NCBI RefSeq assembly: GCF_035046485.1
Contig: NC_085137.1
Coordinates: 456,005,004-456,069,003, forward strand
Reading direction: 5' to 3'
Source: Aedes albopictus
Taxonomy: Eukaryota > Arthropoda > Insecta > Diptera > Culicidae
Length of the DNA: 64,000 nt
A program made the position numbers and the translations under genes. Shown piece by piece: positions 1 to 10,713 of this stretch (position 1 is its first letter; each line of letters begins with the position of its first letter). The notes under the pieces were generated by a model, which made no database searches, was not told the origin of the DNA, and saw only the letters and a program-made list of their open reading frames with translations.

Positions 1-1799
1 GTCGCCTTGATCAATCGTATCAGTTTATCCGGGAATCCGTATTCGTGCATAATCTGCCATAGCTGTTCTCGATCGATTGTATCATACGCCGATTTGAAAT
101 CGATGAACAAGTGATGTGTGGGCACGTTGTATACGCGGCATTTCTGCAACACCTGGCGGATGGCGAACATCTGATCCGTTGTAGCGCGTTCACCCATAAA
201 TCTAGCCTGATATTGCCCCACGAACTCTTGCAATCGGTGATAGCTGGCGGCATAGAATTTGAGAGAGTATCTTGTAGGCTGCGCTCAGTAGTGTGATCGC
301 GCGGTAGTTCCCGCTATCCAACTTGTCGCCCTTTTTGTAGATGGGACACACGATACCTTCCATCCATTCCTCCGGTAATACTTCCTCCTCCCAAATCTTG
401 GTAATGGCCTAGTGTAGTGCTCTCACCAGTGCTTCTCCACCGTATTTTAGAAGCTCGCTTGGTAGTTGATCTGCTCCAGCGGCTTTGTTGTTTTTCAACC
501 GGCCAACCTCCTCCTCAATCTCTTGAAGGTCAGGGGCCGGAAGTCTTTCGTCCTGTGCACATACTCCTAGATCTGTTACCACGCCACCTTCGGTACTTGC
601 AACGTCGCCATTGAGGTGCTCATCGTAATGCTGCCGCCACCTGTCGACCACCTCACGCTCGCCCGTGAGAATATTCCCGTGATTATCTCGGCACATGTCG
701 GCTTGTGGCACAAAGCCTCTGCACGAGCGGTTCAGCTTCTCTTAGAACTTTCGTGTGTCCTTAGCGCGGTACAGCTCTTCCATCGCTTCGCGATCTCGTT
801 CTTACTGCTGGCGCTTCTTCATCCGGAAGACTGAGTTCTGCCTGTTCCGCGCCTGTTTGTAACGTGCCTCGTTCGCTCTCGTACGGTGTTGCAGCATTCT
901 CGCCCATGCTGCATTCTTCTCGTTTTTCAACTGTTCACATTCGCCGTCGTACCAGTCGTTTCTGTGATTCGGAGTCGCGAAGCCTAGTGCTGTAGCCAAG
1001 GTACTACCTATGGCGGATCGGATGTCCCTCCAGCCATCTTCAAGTGTAGCTGCGCCAAGCTGCTCTTCCGTTGGTAGGGCCACTGCTAACTGCTGCGCGT
1101 AGTCTTAAGCCACTTCTACGTTACGAAGTTGCTCGATGTTGAGCCGCGGCGTTCGACTTCGACGCGTGGTGATAACTGTCGAAAGTTTTGATCGCATGCA
1201 TACAGCGACTAAGTAGTGATCCGAATCTATATTCGCACTGCGGTATGTGCGGACATTGATTATATCCGAGAAGAATTAACCGTCGATTAGAACGTGGTCG
1301 ATTTGGTTTTCAGTTTGATGGTCGGTGGTCTCCAGGTGGCTTTGTGGATATCTTTGCGGTGGAAGAAGGGGCTTCAAACTACCATACCACGGGAGGCTGC
1401 AAAGTTTACGCATCGCTGGCCGTTATCATTCGATACGGCGTGCAGGCTATTTCACCCGATTACCGGTCTGTATCAGGTCTCCCTTCGTGTGGGCAGTGGA
1501 CGTTGATGATGCTGTAGTTGAAGAAACGGCCCTTAACTCTCAACATGCACATCCTTGCGTTGATCGGCTGCCACCCGATCACACGTTGTCGCATCTTGCC
1601 CAACACTATAAATCCTGTTCCCAGTTCATTGGTGGTGCCACAGCTTTGGTAGAAGATAGCCGCTCGATGTCCGCTTTTCCACACTTTCTGTCCAGTCCAA
1701 CAAAGTTCCTGCAACGCCACGATGTCGAAGTTGCGGGGATGTAGTTCGTCGTAGATTATCCTGTCACAATCTGCGAAACCTAGTGACTTGCAATTCCAT
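1..1799 (-). pseudogene. RTE-like endonuclease/reverse transcriptase, broken
   Basis: In the intact family this protein nicks target DNA with an APE-type endonuclease and primes reverse transcription there. The start ATG is at 1799-1797. The endonuclease reads through the motif IVALQELCW and the block NVHCPHEGR near 1460-1720, then jumps to a later segment around YRPVIG, so roughly 45 codons of the endonuclease are deleted. The connector (802-1083) and the RT N-terminus (409-711, with LKNNKAAGADQLPSELLKYG) lie in different frames separated by stops. The RT palm is outside the window. Frameshifts and stops make this a dead copy. Confidence 0.85.
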
Positions 1800-2297
1800 G
1801 TTCCAAGTTTCCAATCGTAGTCCTTATTTCGTCGCGTGGTTCTTTGCCGATTGTATCGAGTCTTATTTTCTCCTATATTATTCGCAATGGGGATTTTTAC
1901 GGGTGGCTTATTGGGCCTACGCCAACACTCCTGTCTCGCCGGAGGGCCATCGTGCCAGTTCTGTTTAACGTCCCAACCAACACTGGGACGACCACGCTGA
2001 TGGGGCTACCACCTTGGATCTACCTGGGCGTGGTGCAGCGTTTCTTACTCAGCCGCTGGATGCAAAAACAGACGCTGTTTGAGCCGCACCTCCTTGGTGA
2101 ACAGACGCTCGTATCGTACCTCCTCAATCTAGCTGAAGTCAGAAGGACAACAGTGCCCAGGCTGCACTACCAGCTAAGCACACAACCCTTAGCTGGCGGT
2201 CTTTGTCATCGTTTGACCAGTGGAAGCATGAGATAGGAACTTGTGAGGACCAGAGCTATGTTGGACGCTCTCCTTATCAACTCACCGTTTTGCAGCC
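1..2297 (-). mobile_element. RTE-like non-LTR retrotransposon, copy 1 (cut by window edge)
   Basis: This minus-strand copy matches the plus-strand copy at 10049-14727 almost throughout. Its 5' end is near 2297, where both copies share the sequence CCGTTTTGCAGCC (2285-2297) and then diverge. The 5' leader is about 500 bp (1800-2297). The coding region follows towards lower coordinates and leaves the window inside the reverse transcriptase domain. Relative to copy 2 it lacks the 1.5-kb and 167-bp insertions but has a deletion inside the endonuclease. The RTE clade is inferred from the short endonuclease-RT layout and the FADD-box context seen in copy 2. Confidence 0.85.
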
Positions 2298-2702
2298 TAC
2301 ATAAGCAAATCCACCTCCCCCCTTTTCACTGTCAGCATGCGACAAAACACACGGTTGATAACTCGATCTTCCCTAAGGTGCTTGTATGCCACAAAAGTTC
2401 AGCCTATTGGACGCAGTGGCTTGAATTCCCCAACAGGGGAGGAAAAAACAAGGTGCTTGTAGCCGGGCCGGTGCTACAGTGGGGCAGAGATAGGAGATGC
2501 TGAGAAGAGACTTATGATCTCAATGATTCTTTATTCTTCAATCACTTAACCCAATTTACAGCTCTTTTGTTCAATAGGGCACTGCGTGAGCGATTCCAAT
2601 TGGAAGCTGTACTTACACTATTGTACATCGCCTAAATGTATTCTAATCTTATTCTACTATATCGGACTGGTTGCCGTTGCGCAACTTTTACTTTCCACCC
2701 CA
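2298..2702. other. intergenic stretch, no gene seen
   Basis: No coding similarity or repeat was recognised. An 86-codon ORF crossing the left boundary shows no family motifs. A short AT-rich block around 2516-2560 could be the end of an older element, but nothing supports naming it. Confidence 0.4.
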
Positions 2703-2911
2703 CACCGAGAAAAATTTCTACTCAATGACTGAGTTGGCCTTACTCATAAATCGAAAAATCCTTTGTTTTCTTACTCAGTTTCGGCTAAAAGTGGGACAAC
2801 CCATTGGCAATGGGTTGTCCCACTTTTGACGGAAACTGAGTAAAAAAACAAAGGATTTTTCGATTTCTGAGTAAGACCAACTCAGCCACTGAGTAGAAAT
2901 TTTTCCCTGTG
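2703..2911. mobile_element. Palindromic foldback MITE, 209 bp
   Basis: The two halves are near-perfect reverse complements around a centre at 2807 (CCCATTG-G-CAATGGG). The ends are CACCGAGAAAAATTTCTACT and its diverged mirror ending CCCTGTG. The arms include ACTCAGTTTC and GTTGTCCCACTTTT on the right half. It has no coding capacity. No confident TSD was found. Confidence 0.85.
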
Positions 2912-2941
2912 CATCATGGTATGATGAGCACGAGGATGTTG

Positions 2942-2949
2942 TTACTTTT
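2942..2949. repeat. 8-bp TSD of hAT element (left)
   Basis: TTACTTTT immediately precedes CAGGG and is repeated exactly at 3509-3516. Confidence 0.9.
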
Positions 2950-3508
2950 CAGGGAATGAAATTATCAGTAAATTGAGACGAGAAACGCCGTTTTTCGAGC
3001 AACCGATTTATTCTGTTTTTACTTTTCCTGTGAGAAATGTTTATCGGTCGTTGCTGTTATCCCCGACCAAAGATAGCCGAAAACTGGAAATCACTCTTTT
3101 CATTTTCGCTATCCAACTTTATCGCCTGCAAAGTTATCGCGATAATTATCAGAAGGCAAATAACAAAAATTTGCCGCTAACGGGATTCGAACCTAGACCC
3201 TCCACAAAAATGTGTATGAGCGCGCAGCATAACCACTCGACCACACAAGCTGCTCGAGAGGGGACAGAAATTTTATACATAAAAGCTACAGGGTGACAAC
3301 CGCGCTACGGAAAGGCGAACAAAGTGCAGAAAGCAAACCAGTCAACTTTTCATTGCTGATGATAATCGATTTTCGGCGCTGTGGAACGAGCGAAAACACA
3401 TTCTCGAGAGAAACCCGGGTCTGAATTTATCGCACGTCTTTTTTCGCCGATAATGCGTGGGAGAGAGTTTTTTACAATCGCGATCGTGATCGATAATTTC
3501 ATTCCCTG
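2950..3508. mobile_element. Non-autonomous hAT element, 559 bp
   Basis: The terminal inverted repeats (TIRs) are CAGGGAATGAAATTATC at 2950-2966 and its exact complement at 3492-3508. An 8-bp TSD TTACTTTT lies on both sides. CAGGG-type termini with 8-bp TSDs are diagnostic of the hAT superfamily. There is no transposase. The interior holds a tRNA-like segment at 3173-3253. It sits next to the 3' side of a SINE. Confidence 0.93.
3173..3253 (-). pseudogene. Degenerate tRNA-like segment (class II size)
   Basis: Read on the minus strand, it has an A-box-like TGGTCGAGTGG and a B-box GGTTCGAATCC, about 81 nt, with an extra-arm length like tRNA-Ser/Leu. The acceptor stem pairs at about five of seven positions and the T-stem is largely unpaired, so it is not a functional tRNA. 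It lies inside the hAT element at 2950-3508 and was carried along or captured. Confidence 0.6.
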
Positions 3509-3516
3509 TTACTTTT
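3509..3516. repeat. 8-bp TSD of hAT element (right)
   Basis: This TTACTTTT is identical to 2942-2949. Confidence 0.9.
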
Positions 3517-3718
3517 CCAGACCGATTGGGGGTCCATTATGAGATGCCGTTCGCCGATGTCCAAGTATCTGGGTCCATTTGAGCCATGGGCTCAGAAGAG
3601 GGTCAGTGTCAGCTGCTCTCAGGGGGAAAGAGCAACTGACGAAAGTGCCGGGGTTGGGATCGAACCCATCACCATCTGCTTATGAAGCAAACGTGTGACC
3701 AGTTGCGCCACGGGCCCC
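3517..3718 (-). mobile_element. tRNA-derived SINE
   Basis: On the minus strand it starts GGGGCCCGTGGCGCAACTGG, has an anticodon-arm with TTCATAA (CAT, Met-like) in a good stem, and a B-box GGTTCGATCCC (around 3656-3667). About 130 bp of unrelated body follows towards 3517. This head-plus-body layout is that of mosquito tRNA SINEs. The hAT element at 2950-3508 inserted next to or into its 3' part. Confidence 0.75.
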
Positions 3719-3781
3719 GGCTATGACCTCAATGATGAGTGTATTACGCATAACCCTGCGTGTTCAGTATGTTCTTTGATG

Positions 3782-3806
3782 TAACTCGAACCTAATTATT
3801 TTATTT
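3782..3806. repeat. 25-bp direct repeat (left copy)
   Basis: Its 25 bases (starting TAACTCGAAC) recur exactly at 4934-4958. The pair brackets a minus-strand retroposon-like segment, so it is a likely TSD, though a long one. Confidence 0.7.
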
Positions 3807-4933
3807 CTAATCTAATCTAATCTCAAACTAACGCAGCCATTACTTGAATGCATCCTGGAAAATGAAGACTTTTCAAGTCTATCATTTTTCTTGTCTAATG
3901 GCCAGGCCAACTGCGCAGCATGTACCGCAGAGAAGATTTCAAGGGATAGAACGATTTCAACATAGTCAATATTTGAAAACATTCTACACCTTGAAATCGA
4001 GGGGAAAGATGGAAGCGTGGACCTCCCGTACCAAACGCTTCCAGAACGATATAGATATTTAAACATGTTCGCATGTATCAATATGATGATGTGTACGGTG
4101 ATTTGCTAAAAAGATTTATTAGTGCGCCAGCTATGATGGTAAGATTCACTGAAAAGAGAATAAAGGATTAATAAATAAATACTGGATAAGATATAAGTGA
4201 TACGCTCGTTACAGTTACTATTTTTCAAAATTATACAGTAAAATTACCTGAATCTCCCTAAAACAAAAAGATTATTAGGGTGCGTGTACCAATCATGGCA
4301 CTACCTAAGGAGAGCTATTTAAACAAAAATAACGAGAAGACCAACGAATGTCACCAATAAGTTAAAAGACAGTTTAGTTTCCATACTTTACAGGAAAAAT
4401 ATCGAAACGGAGCCAAAACTACTTTTAGTATTTATTACAGCGTGTGCCAATGATAGGAACCATGTACCAGTTATGGTTACATTTTTTAACTTCGGTTCCT
4501 TTTCGCACTATTTGCATGCATTTCTTATGGGGTTAGCCATAATTGGTACACTATGGCGAAAAAGGGTGCAAGGAAGCCGAAATTTTAAGGAAAATGATTT
4601 ATTTCTACCATGATTTGAGCAAAAATTGGAGTTTAAATGAGTGCGACCATCTTTTGTGAACGTGATCTGTTGTTCACAATTTTTTTCTTGTTGATTTACA
4701 TCGTTAAAGGGTGAAAATCAACTATGGCGAATAATTGGTACTATAGCCATAATTGGTACACTTACCCTAGCAGTCAAAAACAAAACATAAACATAACAAA
4801 AAATCCATCAAATTTTAATCTGCAATGCTACCACTTTAGGCAGGAAAATAGCAAGATTAAAATTTGATGCAATGTGGTAGATCTTACACCGTAACGCACC
4901 GTTCTAAGGTGATCTACCCACGTTACGGGACAA
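3807..4933 (-). mobile_element. Non-LTR-type retroposon with (TTAGA)n tail
   Basis: On the minus strand the segment ends in a short tandem tail (reverse complement of CTAATCTAATCTAATCTC at 3807-3824), as many mosquito non-LTR elements and SINEs do. A 25-bp direct repeat brackets it. The interior shows no RT domain, so this is a 3' end or a non-autonomous retroposon. An 89-codon minus ORF (3812-4081) lies in its 3' portion and has no recognisable domain. It was later hit by a TA-flanked MITE (4279-4767). Confidence 0.6.
4279..4767. mobile_element. MITE with TA TSD, 489 bp
   Basis: The ends are GGGTGCGTGTACCAATCATG and, on the other strand, GGGTAAGTGTACCAATTATG, flanked by TA at 4277-4278 and 4768-4769. 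The motif (ATAATTGGTAC and variants) recurs inside. A TA TSD points to Tc1/mariner-type mobilisation. No ORF of note. Confidence 0.88.
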
Positions 4934-4958
4934 TAACTCGAACCTAATTATTTTATTT
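4934..4958. repeat. 25-bp direct repeat (right copy)
   Basis: Exact match to 3782-3806. Confidence 0.7.
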
Positions 4959-5679
4959 TCCCTAAAAGAGAGAAAACTGCAATAACTATAAGAGGAGTCA
5001 ATTTGCAATAACGTTGCCGAAGACAGAGTCTACTTTTAACAAGTGGGTGATTTTATGCAGCCCTTCCTGATCCTACGGGCTAACGTCCCTAAATCATCAA
5101 TAAAAGATTTGATCGAAACGTTAGACGACGAACCTGCCATTCTTCGAAAAACTATCTCAAGTTGATCTAACGTCACGATAACAAATTCATATCAGGGATT
5201 TGCTAAGACAAAAGTCCTGTGTAAGTATTTGTGTCTAGCTTGTTTCGCATGCACATCCTCACACTCATAAACAATAGTCGACCGGCGTGTGTTGTGTCCA
5301 TAACGCTCGCGAATCCAGCCAAGCGTGAACAACTCACTAGGAGAGTAAGAGAGGGTAGTTCAAATCGCATATACAAATGTTTGAAGAGAGACGGCATTCC
5401 ACACATGAAATGTTAGGCGATATGTTAACCCTCGAGCGATCGCGCTGTTATATTTTGTACAACACGTTGAAAAAATCTCGCTTTTTGTACTCAGCATTAG
5501 CGTGGTGCTGACGCAGGTAGTCAACCGCGCGAGTTACGGAAGGTTAAACAAAGGTAAAGCTTTAATGTCACTTTTAGGAATTCACTTAATTTTTAAGCTC
5601 AGTTCATCTAACTTTCAGTTAACTATAGTTATGATTGATATTACTGTTAACATTTAATGTCAATGAAATTGAATTTTTG
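4959..5679. other. intergenic stretch, no gene seen
   Basis: AT-rich sequence with two short overlapping ORFs on opposite strands near 5203-5416 (61-67 codons) that show no motif. Nothing else was recognised. Confidence 0.4.
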
Positions 5680-6370
5680 TCATTGTAGCGCATTTTTTTT
5701 TATTTTGAACCAATCTCTCCTAGGTAGGTATGTATAATGTTCCGCCAAACTTATTTTCTGAAAGGAAGATACAACCCAAGCCCAGCCATGTGGCGGCACT
5801 TCGAAGGCGGAAGTGAGAGCGGAACACCCGCGCAACAGTGCAGTGCAGTGGGGGCACGGTATCGTACGCCTCAACATTCTATTAACTCTCTTTTGCTTTG
5901 GTATAAACAAACCCCGTCTCTCCGATACGCCGCGCGGAGTTTCATGCAAGCAACTAACAAAGAAACCGTTTACTCGCGTCCGACTAAACGATGTGGAACA
6001 ATATGGGGCCCTCGTTTTTCTCCTCGCTTTTTTTTCGTCGTCGTAGGTAGGTATAGACCGCGCTGAATTGCTCTGTGGAATATTAACTACTATCACCACA
6101 CCACGTTGTTGATTGGCTGCGGTGCGGCGGTGCGCTGGTAGGTATGATGTGTGCCAGATTGAATGGGCCGCTGCCATGGTCTGCCTGCATTGTCCAGTGG
6201 ACATCAATCCGGCGGCGCGGCGGCGCGCGGCGTGATGGTCAGAAATGGCGCTTCCCAGAAGAAAGTGCATGTAGCTACCTACTTGCTTACTTACCAACCA
6301 TCAGCGATTAGGAAAGTGTGCGTAATGCGTGAATGGAATGGACAATGGCCCGGTTGGGCGCATAATTGTT
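5680..6370. other. GC-richer island with ORFs on both strands
   Basis: Base composition shifts to GC-rich with CG repeats (for example around 6110-6230). A 205-codon minus ORF (6297-5680) and plus ORFs of 60-109 codons overlap it. None has a recognised domain, signal peptide or repeat, and opposite-strand openness is expected from the composition. It could be a host first exon or promoter island, or a degraded element. I do not call a gene. Confidence 0.3.
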
Positions 6371-6599
6371 ATTAATATTGTCCGTCACGTTATACATGCG
6401 ATGAGGCTTTCAGAGGGGTCGGTGCATAATCAGGTCTTTAACCCTGATTGAGGAAGCGGAGAGATTGTTCCAGTGAGCATACTTGTAATACAGATGATCG
6501 TACGAAATTTCTACTCCGTAAGTGACCAAAACAATACTAATTTCGCAGAGAACCATTAGGTGTCTTATATCATCTTTGCATCTTATGCATCTGGTATAT

Positions 6600-6790
6600 A
6601 GGGGAACTTACGTATTTTCGGCAGTTTTGTTCTCTTCGTCATGGGGGGTTTTTTGAAACCTGTTGAACTCAAAGTTGGCCCCAAATCCTTCCCAACCAAG
6701 CTGAGTTATATGCCCAAATTTCAGGCACTTTGGTCCACAAAACCTCCCCCCCCCCCTGACGAAAATAACAAACCTGCCGACAATACCCTT
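6600..6790. repeat. Dispersed repeat shared with 42885-43015
   Basis: The blocks GGGGAACTTACGTATTTTC, TTTTGTTCTCTTCGTCATG and AGCTGAGTTATATGCCC recur in inverted orientation at 42885-43015. A partial internal mirror near 6757-6790 suggests a foldback MITE. Boundaries are not resolved. Confidence 0.6.
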
Positions 6791-6962
6791 CGTCACCCTA
6801 TTTCTTCATTAAAAAATCTCTCTTCTTTCATCATATACTGTTCTTTCAAAAATATGTTGTTAAAATATTGTTGGCAGTCTAACTATTAATATTTTCTACA
6901 GAAAGTTCAATTCCAAATGTTATTTCGGTTATGATTAGCTTGATTTGCAAAAAATCTGAAGA

Positions 6963-7702
6963 GTGCTTTGCTTAAAATGTATTTGTCAAACAAATGCTAT
7001 TAACTTTTCGTTTCAAAGCCACATTAAAATTGAGCTCATTGAGTTCCTTCGTAAGCAAGCATACTTTATTTTATCGGGATCGCGTGTGTTACACCTAGTA
7101 TATTGCAGCGTTGTCTGGTCCCCTTTCAGAATAACGCACATCGACAGGATAGAATCAGTACAAAAACAATTTCTATTATATGCTCTTCGGAAACTAGGTT
7201 GGACAGTATTTCCTCTTCCATCATATGAAGCACGCTGCATGCTTATAAACATTCAGACATTAAAAGAGCGTCGTGAGATCGCCATGATCTCATTTGTAAA
7301 TGATATTATTTCGCAACGAATTTACTCATCTGAAATTTTATCTAAATTCAATTTCTATGCGCCTACACGACGTCTTCGTAGTCGAACACCTTTTAAAACT
7401 TGTTATAATCGGACGGATTACGCTAAATTTGGACCAATTAATCAAATGATGTCAATCTATAATGAACATTGCGAAATGATTGACTTTACAATGTCTCGGC
7501 ATAATCTGAAACAATATTTCAATAACAACAGAAATAGACACGCATAGTTTGAACGAACTACTTTTAGACCCCTATGAAAAAATAATAAAATGCATTAATT
7601 AGAAATAGAAAACAAAATTTATGTATATGTTTATGTCTATGTACTAGTCTACGTTGGATTGACGAAATAAAGAAATAAAATAAATAAAGAAATAAAGAAA
7701 TA
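6963..7702 (+). mobile_element. Non-LTR retrotransposon 3' fragment with simple-repeat tail
   Basis: A 194-codon open frame (6963-7547) matches the post-RT C-terminal part of Jockey/CR1-type elements. Visible pieces are YCSVVWSP, HIDRIESVQKQFLLYAL, LPSYEARCMLINI and the stretch ending FDFTMSR-like (here IDFTMSR). The palm and fingers are absent, as expected from 5' truncation. After the stop an AT-rich 3' UTR ends in (AAATAAAG)n at about 7664-7702, the typical tail. The frame is intact for this portion, so it is a fairly young truncated copy. The clade is not certain. Confidence 0.75.
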
Positions 7703-8014
7703 TACAACTTTTGTGCTGATAATGAACTTTAGCAGATTACCACAATCATGATGAAACCTTTAAAAGGTATTATGAGTTTTAAAGAGCGTTTTAATCTAAT
7801 GAATATTCTAAAATAACACGAAAGAACAGCCTATGAATAAAATAAGGGAAAATTATGATGAGCGTGTTCATAGTTGAGTGCCATATCATTTTCATTCAGG
7901 ACAACAGAAAAGAACGACCTATATTTAAAAGAAGAGCAAACCTCATTAAAGCATCATGAATAATATTTTATCTCGAAAATTCCATGATAACAGGAAATGC
8001 ACAATATCAGGCAG
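7703..8014. other. spacer, no feature seen
   Basis: AT-rich sequence between the tail of the previous fragment and the R1/LOA-like element. Nothing recognised. Confidence 0.4.
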
Positions 8015-10048
8015 GATGTGTGTGCAGTTGTTATGCCCCTCCTAGGTGGCCGATAGACAAGTTCTCGTCTATGCTGGATTCGGTAACAAGCGCAATAGTG
8101 GGATTGAGTCCCGTGGTCATCGGTGGAGACTTTCCTCTGGGCGATTGAGTGGGGTAGCCGCTTGACTAACGCAAGAGGCTGGGCTCTACTAGAAGCTATG
8201 CTAAACTGAACACTGATGTCGCGAACGTAGGCGACAAAAAGAAACCTATAGTATGAATTGTGCAGAGTCCATCATTGATGTGACCTTCTGGAGCCCGGGT
8301 CTAAATTCTACTTCGGACTGGAGGGTCGATGATGGATACACGTCGTACAGTGACTTTCTGGCGATTCGATACAGGGAACACGGAGGAAGACGGCCTCAGC
8401 CGAAGGTCATCGAACGTCATCGGGGATGGCTGACCTCGCGATTCGATAAGCCGGCATTTGTGGAGCGATTTCTTGTGGAGTGTAACACCGACGATCTATT
8501 CAGCGATGATCTAGTCGGAACCCTCAGCAGTGCATGTGACGCCGCTATGCCAAGACGATCCCTACCCAGAAATGGATGCAAACCGATGTACTGATGATGT
8601 CCAGAAATCGCAGAACTCCGCGCATCCTGCCTAAGAGCTAGAAGGAGGATGCAAAGGGCTCGCACCGACGAGGATAGAATTGAACGAAGTGAGGCCTACA
8701 AGGCGGCTAAACTGGCACTGAGCAAAGAGACGTAAGCGGGCGTACTTCGAAAATTTCTGCCAAGCAGCCAACACTACACCATGTGGTGAGGCCTACAGAG
8801 TAGTCATGGCCAAAACGAAGGGCGCGTCAGTAGCCCCAGAACGCTTCCCCGAGATGCTGCCAGAAGAACGCGGAAACGCTATTCCCGCACCATGATACAA
8901 GACCATGGGCCCCCGTCCTCTATGGCCAAACCGGTGACGAACGACGAACGACATTGCAATAGCGAAGTCGCTTAAGCTGAACAAGGCTCCGGGTCCGGAC
9001 GGTATCCCGACATTAACCATCAAGACAGCCATCGAGGCTAGCTCTGACATGTTCAGAATGGATATGCAGATGTGCCTAGACAGAAGCGGATTTCCGGAGA
9101 GGTGTAAAAGGCAACGATTGGTTCTACTGTCCAAACCCGGCGACCCGTCAGCATACAGACCTATCTGCCTGCTGGACACCGCCGGAAAACTGTTGGAACG
9201 GATCATCCTGTCGAAGCTGATGGTCTCTGGCCCAAGCTCTGGCCTCTCGGATAACCAATTCGGCTTCCGGAAGGGTCGATCGACGGTGGACGCTATTAGG
9301 ACTGTAACCGAAACGGCCGAGATAGCGCTCCAAAAGAAGCGAACAGGAATCCGCTATAGCGCGGTCGTCACGCTGGACGTAAAGAATGCGTTCAACAGCG
9401 TCAGATGGGCCGCCATCGACCACCTTGGAGTACCGGTTAGCTAATGCCGGATATTGGAGAGCTAATTCCTAATCTATGACACCTAGGAAAGCGAGAGGAG
9501 CTACAAAATCACCGCGGAAGTACCTCAGGGGTCCATCCTGGGCCCGGTACTATGGAAGGCGGCGTATGATGGCGTATTGAGACTCAAACTTCCACCGAGC
9601 GTAAAGCTGGTCGGCTTCACCGATGATATAACCTTCGTGGTATACGGCAAGTCGATAGAGGAAATGGAACAGACAGCAACGCACGTAATTGACATAGTGG
9701 AGGGCTGGGTGAGGTCGAGACATTTGTAACTGGCGCACCACAAAACGGAGGGCCCAGCCAACACGAAGTCGTATATGATATAGAATAGGATGATAAAGAG
9801 GAGTCGTGGATGCGTACATGCATCCATTTAACCGCGTGTAAAGAGTACGCATATCACCTCCACTTTAGCATCCTATTCAACATCATATGCGATCGTGTGT
9901 TGACTGGGGGTAAACAACCGCAAGTCTGAACAATAAACAATGGTCACCACAGGCGGATGCATGGTCAACTCTAAGTGCTCACTGAAGCAATAGGGGGTAA
10001 TGATCGACAATAAGCTTAAATTCGGAAGCCACGTAGAATATGCCTGGG
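8015..10048 (+). mobile_element. R1/LOA-like non-LTR retrotransposon, 5' segment
   Basis: This 5'-truncated element begins inside the endonuclease near 8015 and runs in the plus direction until it is split near 10048 by the RTE-like copy. It resumes at 14728. Joining the two sides restores a continuous post-RT reading (GSHVEYA before the break, AIMAL-KIMSNSSAI after), which proves one element. Many stops and frameshifts mark it as old. Confidence 0.85.
8015..10048 (+). pseudogene. R1/LOA-like endonuclease-RT, broken (N-terminal and RT part)
   Basis: Visible domains in order are as follows. The endonuclease (8020-8390) has a GGDF-like block and ESIIDVTFWSPGL, the C-terminal hallmark of R1/LOA APE endonucleases, then DGYTSYSDFLAIRY. 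The connector lies at 8400-8990. RT fingers and palm run from 8990 with LNKAPGPDGIP, FGFRKGRST (9262-9288) and VTLDVKNAFNSV. VPQGSILGPVLW follows near 9520, then VGFTDDIT near 9610, where the usual FADD box has become FTDD but keeps both aspartates. Stops occur at about 9442, 9727 and elsewhere. It is not functional. Confidence 0.85.
9769..9893. mobile_element. Small foldback MITE inside the R1/LOA-like element
   Basis: The inverted arms are TATGATATAGAATAGGATGA and, near 9870-9890, the complement of TATGATGTTGAATAGGATGC. The loop includes GTGGATGCGTACATGCATCC. It breaks the RT reading of the host element. Its ends and TSD are approximate. Confidence 0.6.
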
Positions 10049-10319
10049 CTGCAAAACGGTGAGTCGATAAGGAGAGCGTCTAACATAGCTCTGATCCGCA
10101 CAAGTTCCTACCTCATGCTTCCACGGGTCAAACGATGACAAAAACCGCCAGCTAAGAGTTGTGTGATTAGCTGGTAGTGCAGCCTGGGCACTGTTGTCCT
10201 TCTGACTTCAGCTAAATTGAGGAGGTACGACCCGAGCGTCTGTTCACCAAGAAGGTGCGGCTCAAACAGCGTCTGTTCTGGCATCCAGCGGCTGAATAAG
10301 AAACGCTGCACCTCGCCCA

Positions 10320-10486
10320 CCCAAGCAACACACATGTTATAATAGAGTTACGACAGCGCAAGTTTTGGTTGTCTAGAAGTTTATTTGACGTAATTCTAAC
10401 ATTGTTTTGAAATAACATGAAATAAACTTCTATACAACTAAAACTTGCGCTGTCGTAACTTTTATATAACATGTGTGCTGCTTGGG
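10320..10486. mobile_element. Palindromic MITE, 167 bp, CCCAAG ends, 2-bp TSD CA
   Basis: The ends CCCAAGCAACACACATGTTA and their mirror (TAACATGTGTGCTGCTTGGG) are near-perfect TIRs. The arms continue with ACGACAGCGCAAGTTTT and its complement. CA flanks both sides (10318-10319 and 10487-10488). Removing the element plus one CA recreates the uninterrupted sequence seen in copy 1 near 2025, which fixes the boundaries. It shares CCCAAG-AAC ends with 11056-12583. Confidence 0.9.
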
Positions 10487-10713
10487 CAGCTAGATCCAAG
10501 GTGGTAGCCCCATCAGCGTGGTCGTCCCAGTGTTGGTTGGGACGTTAAACAGAACTGGCACGATGGCACTCCGGCGAAACAGGAGTGTTGACGTAGGCCC
10601 AATAAGCCACCCGTAAAAATCCCCATTGCGAATAACATAGGAGAAAATACGACTCGATACAATCGGCAAAGACCCACGCGACGGAATAAGGACTACGATT
10701 GGAAACTTGGAAC

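Noticed and set aside
3173..3253. Functional tRNA gene
   Set aside because: The acceptor and T stems do not pair properly and the segment lies in a hAT element.
5680..6297. 205-residue host protein on the minus strand
   Set aside because: No domain, no homology I recognise, and open frames on the other strand of the same GC-rich block. Kept only as an island.
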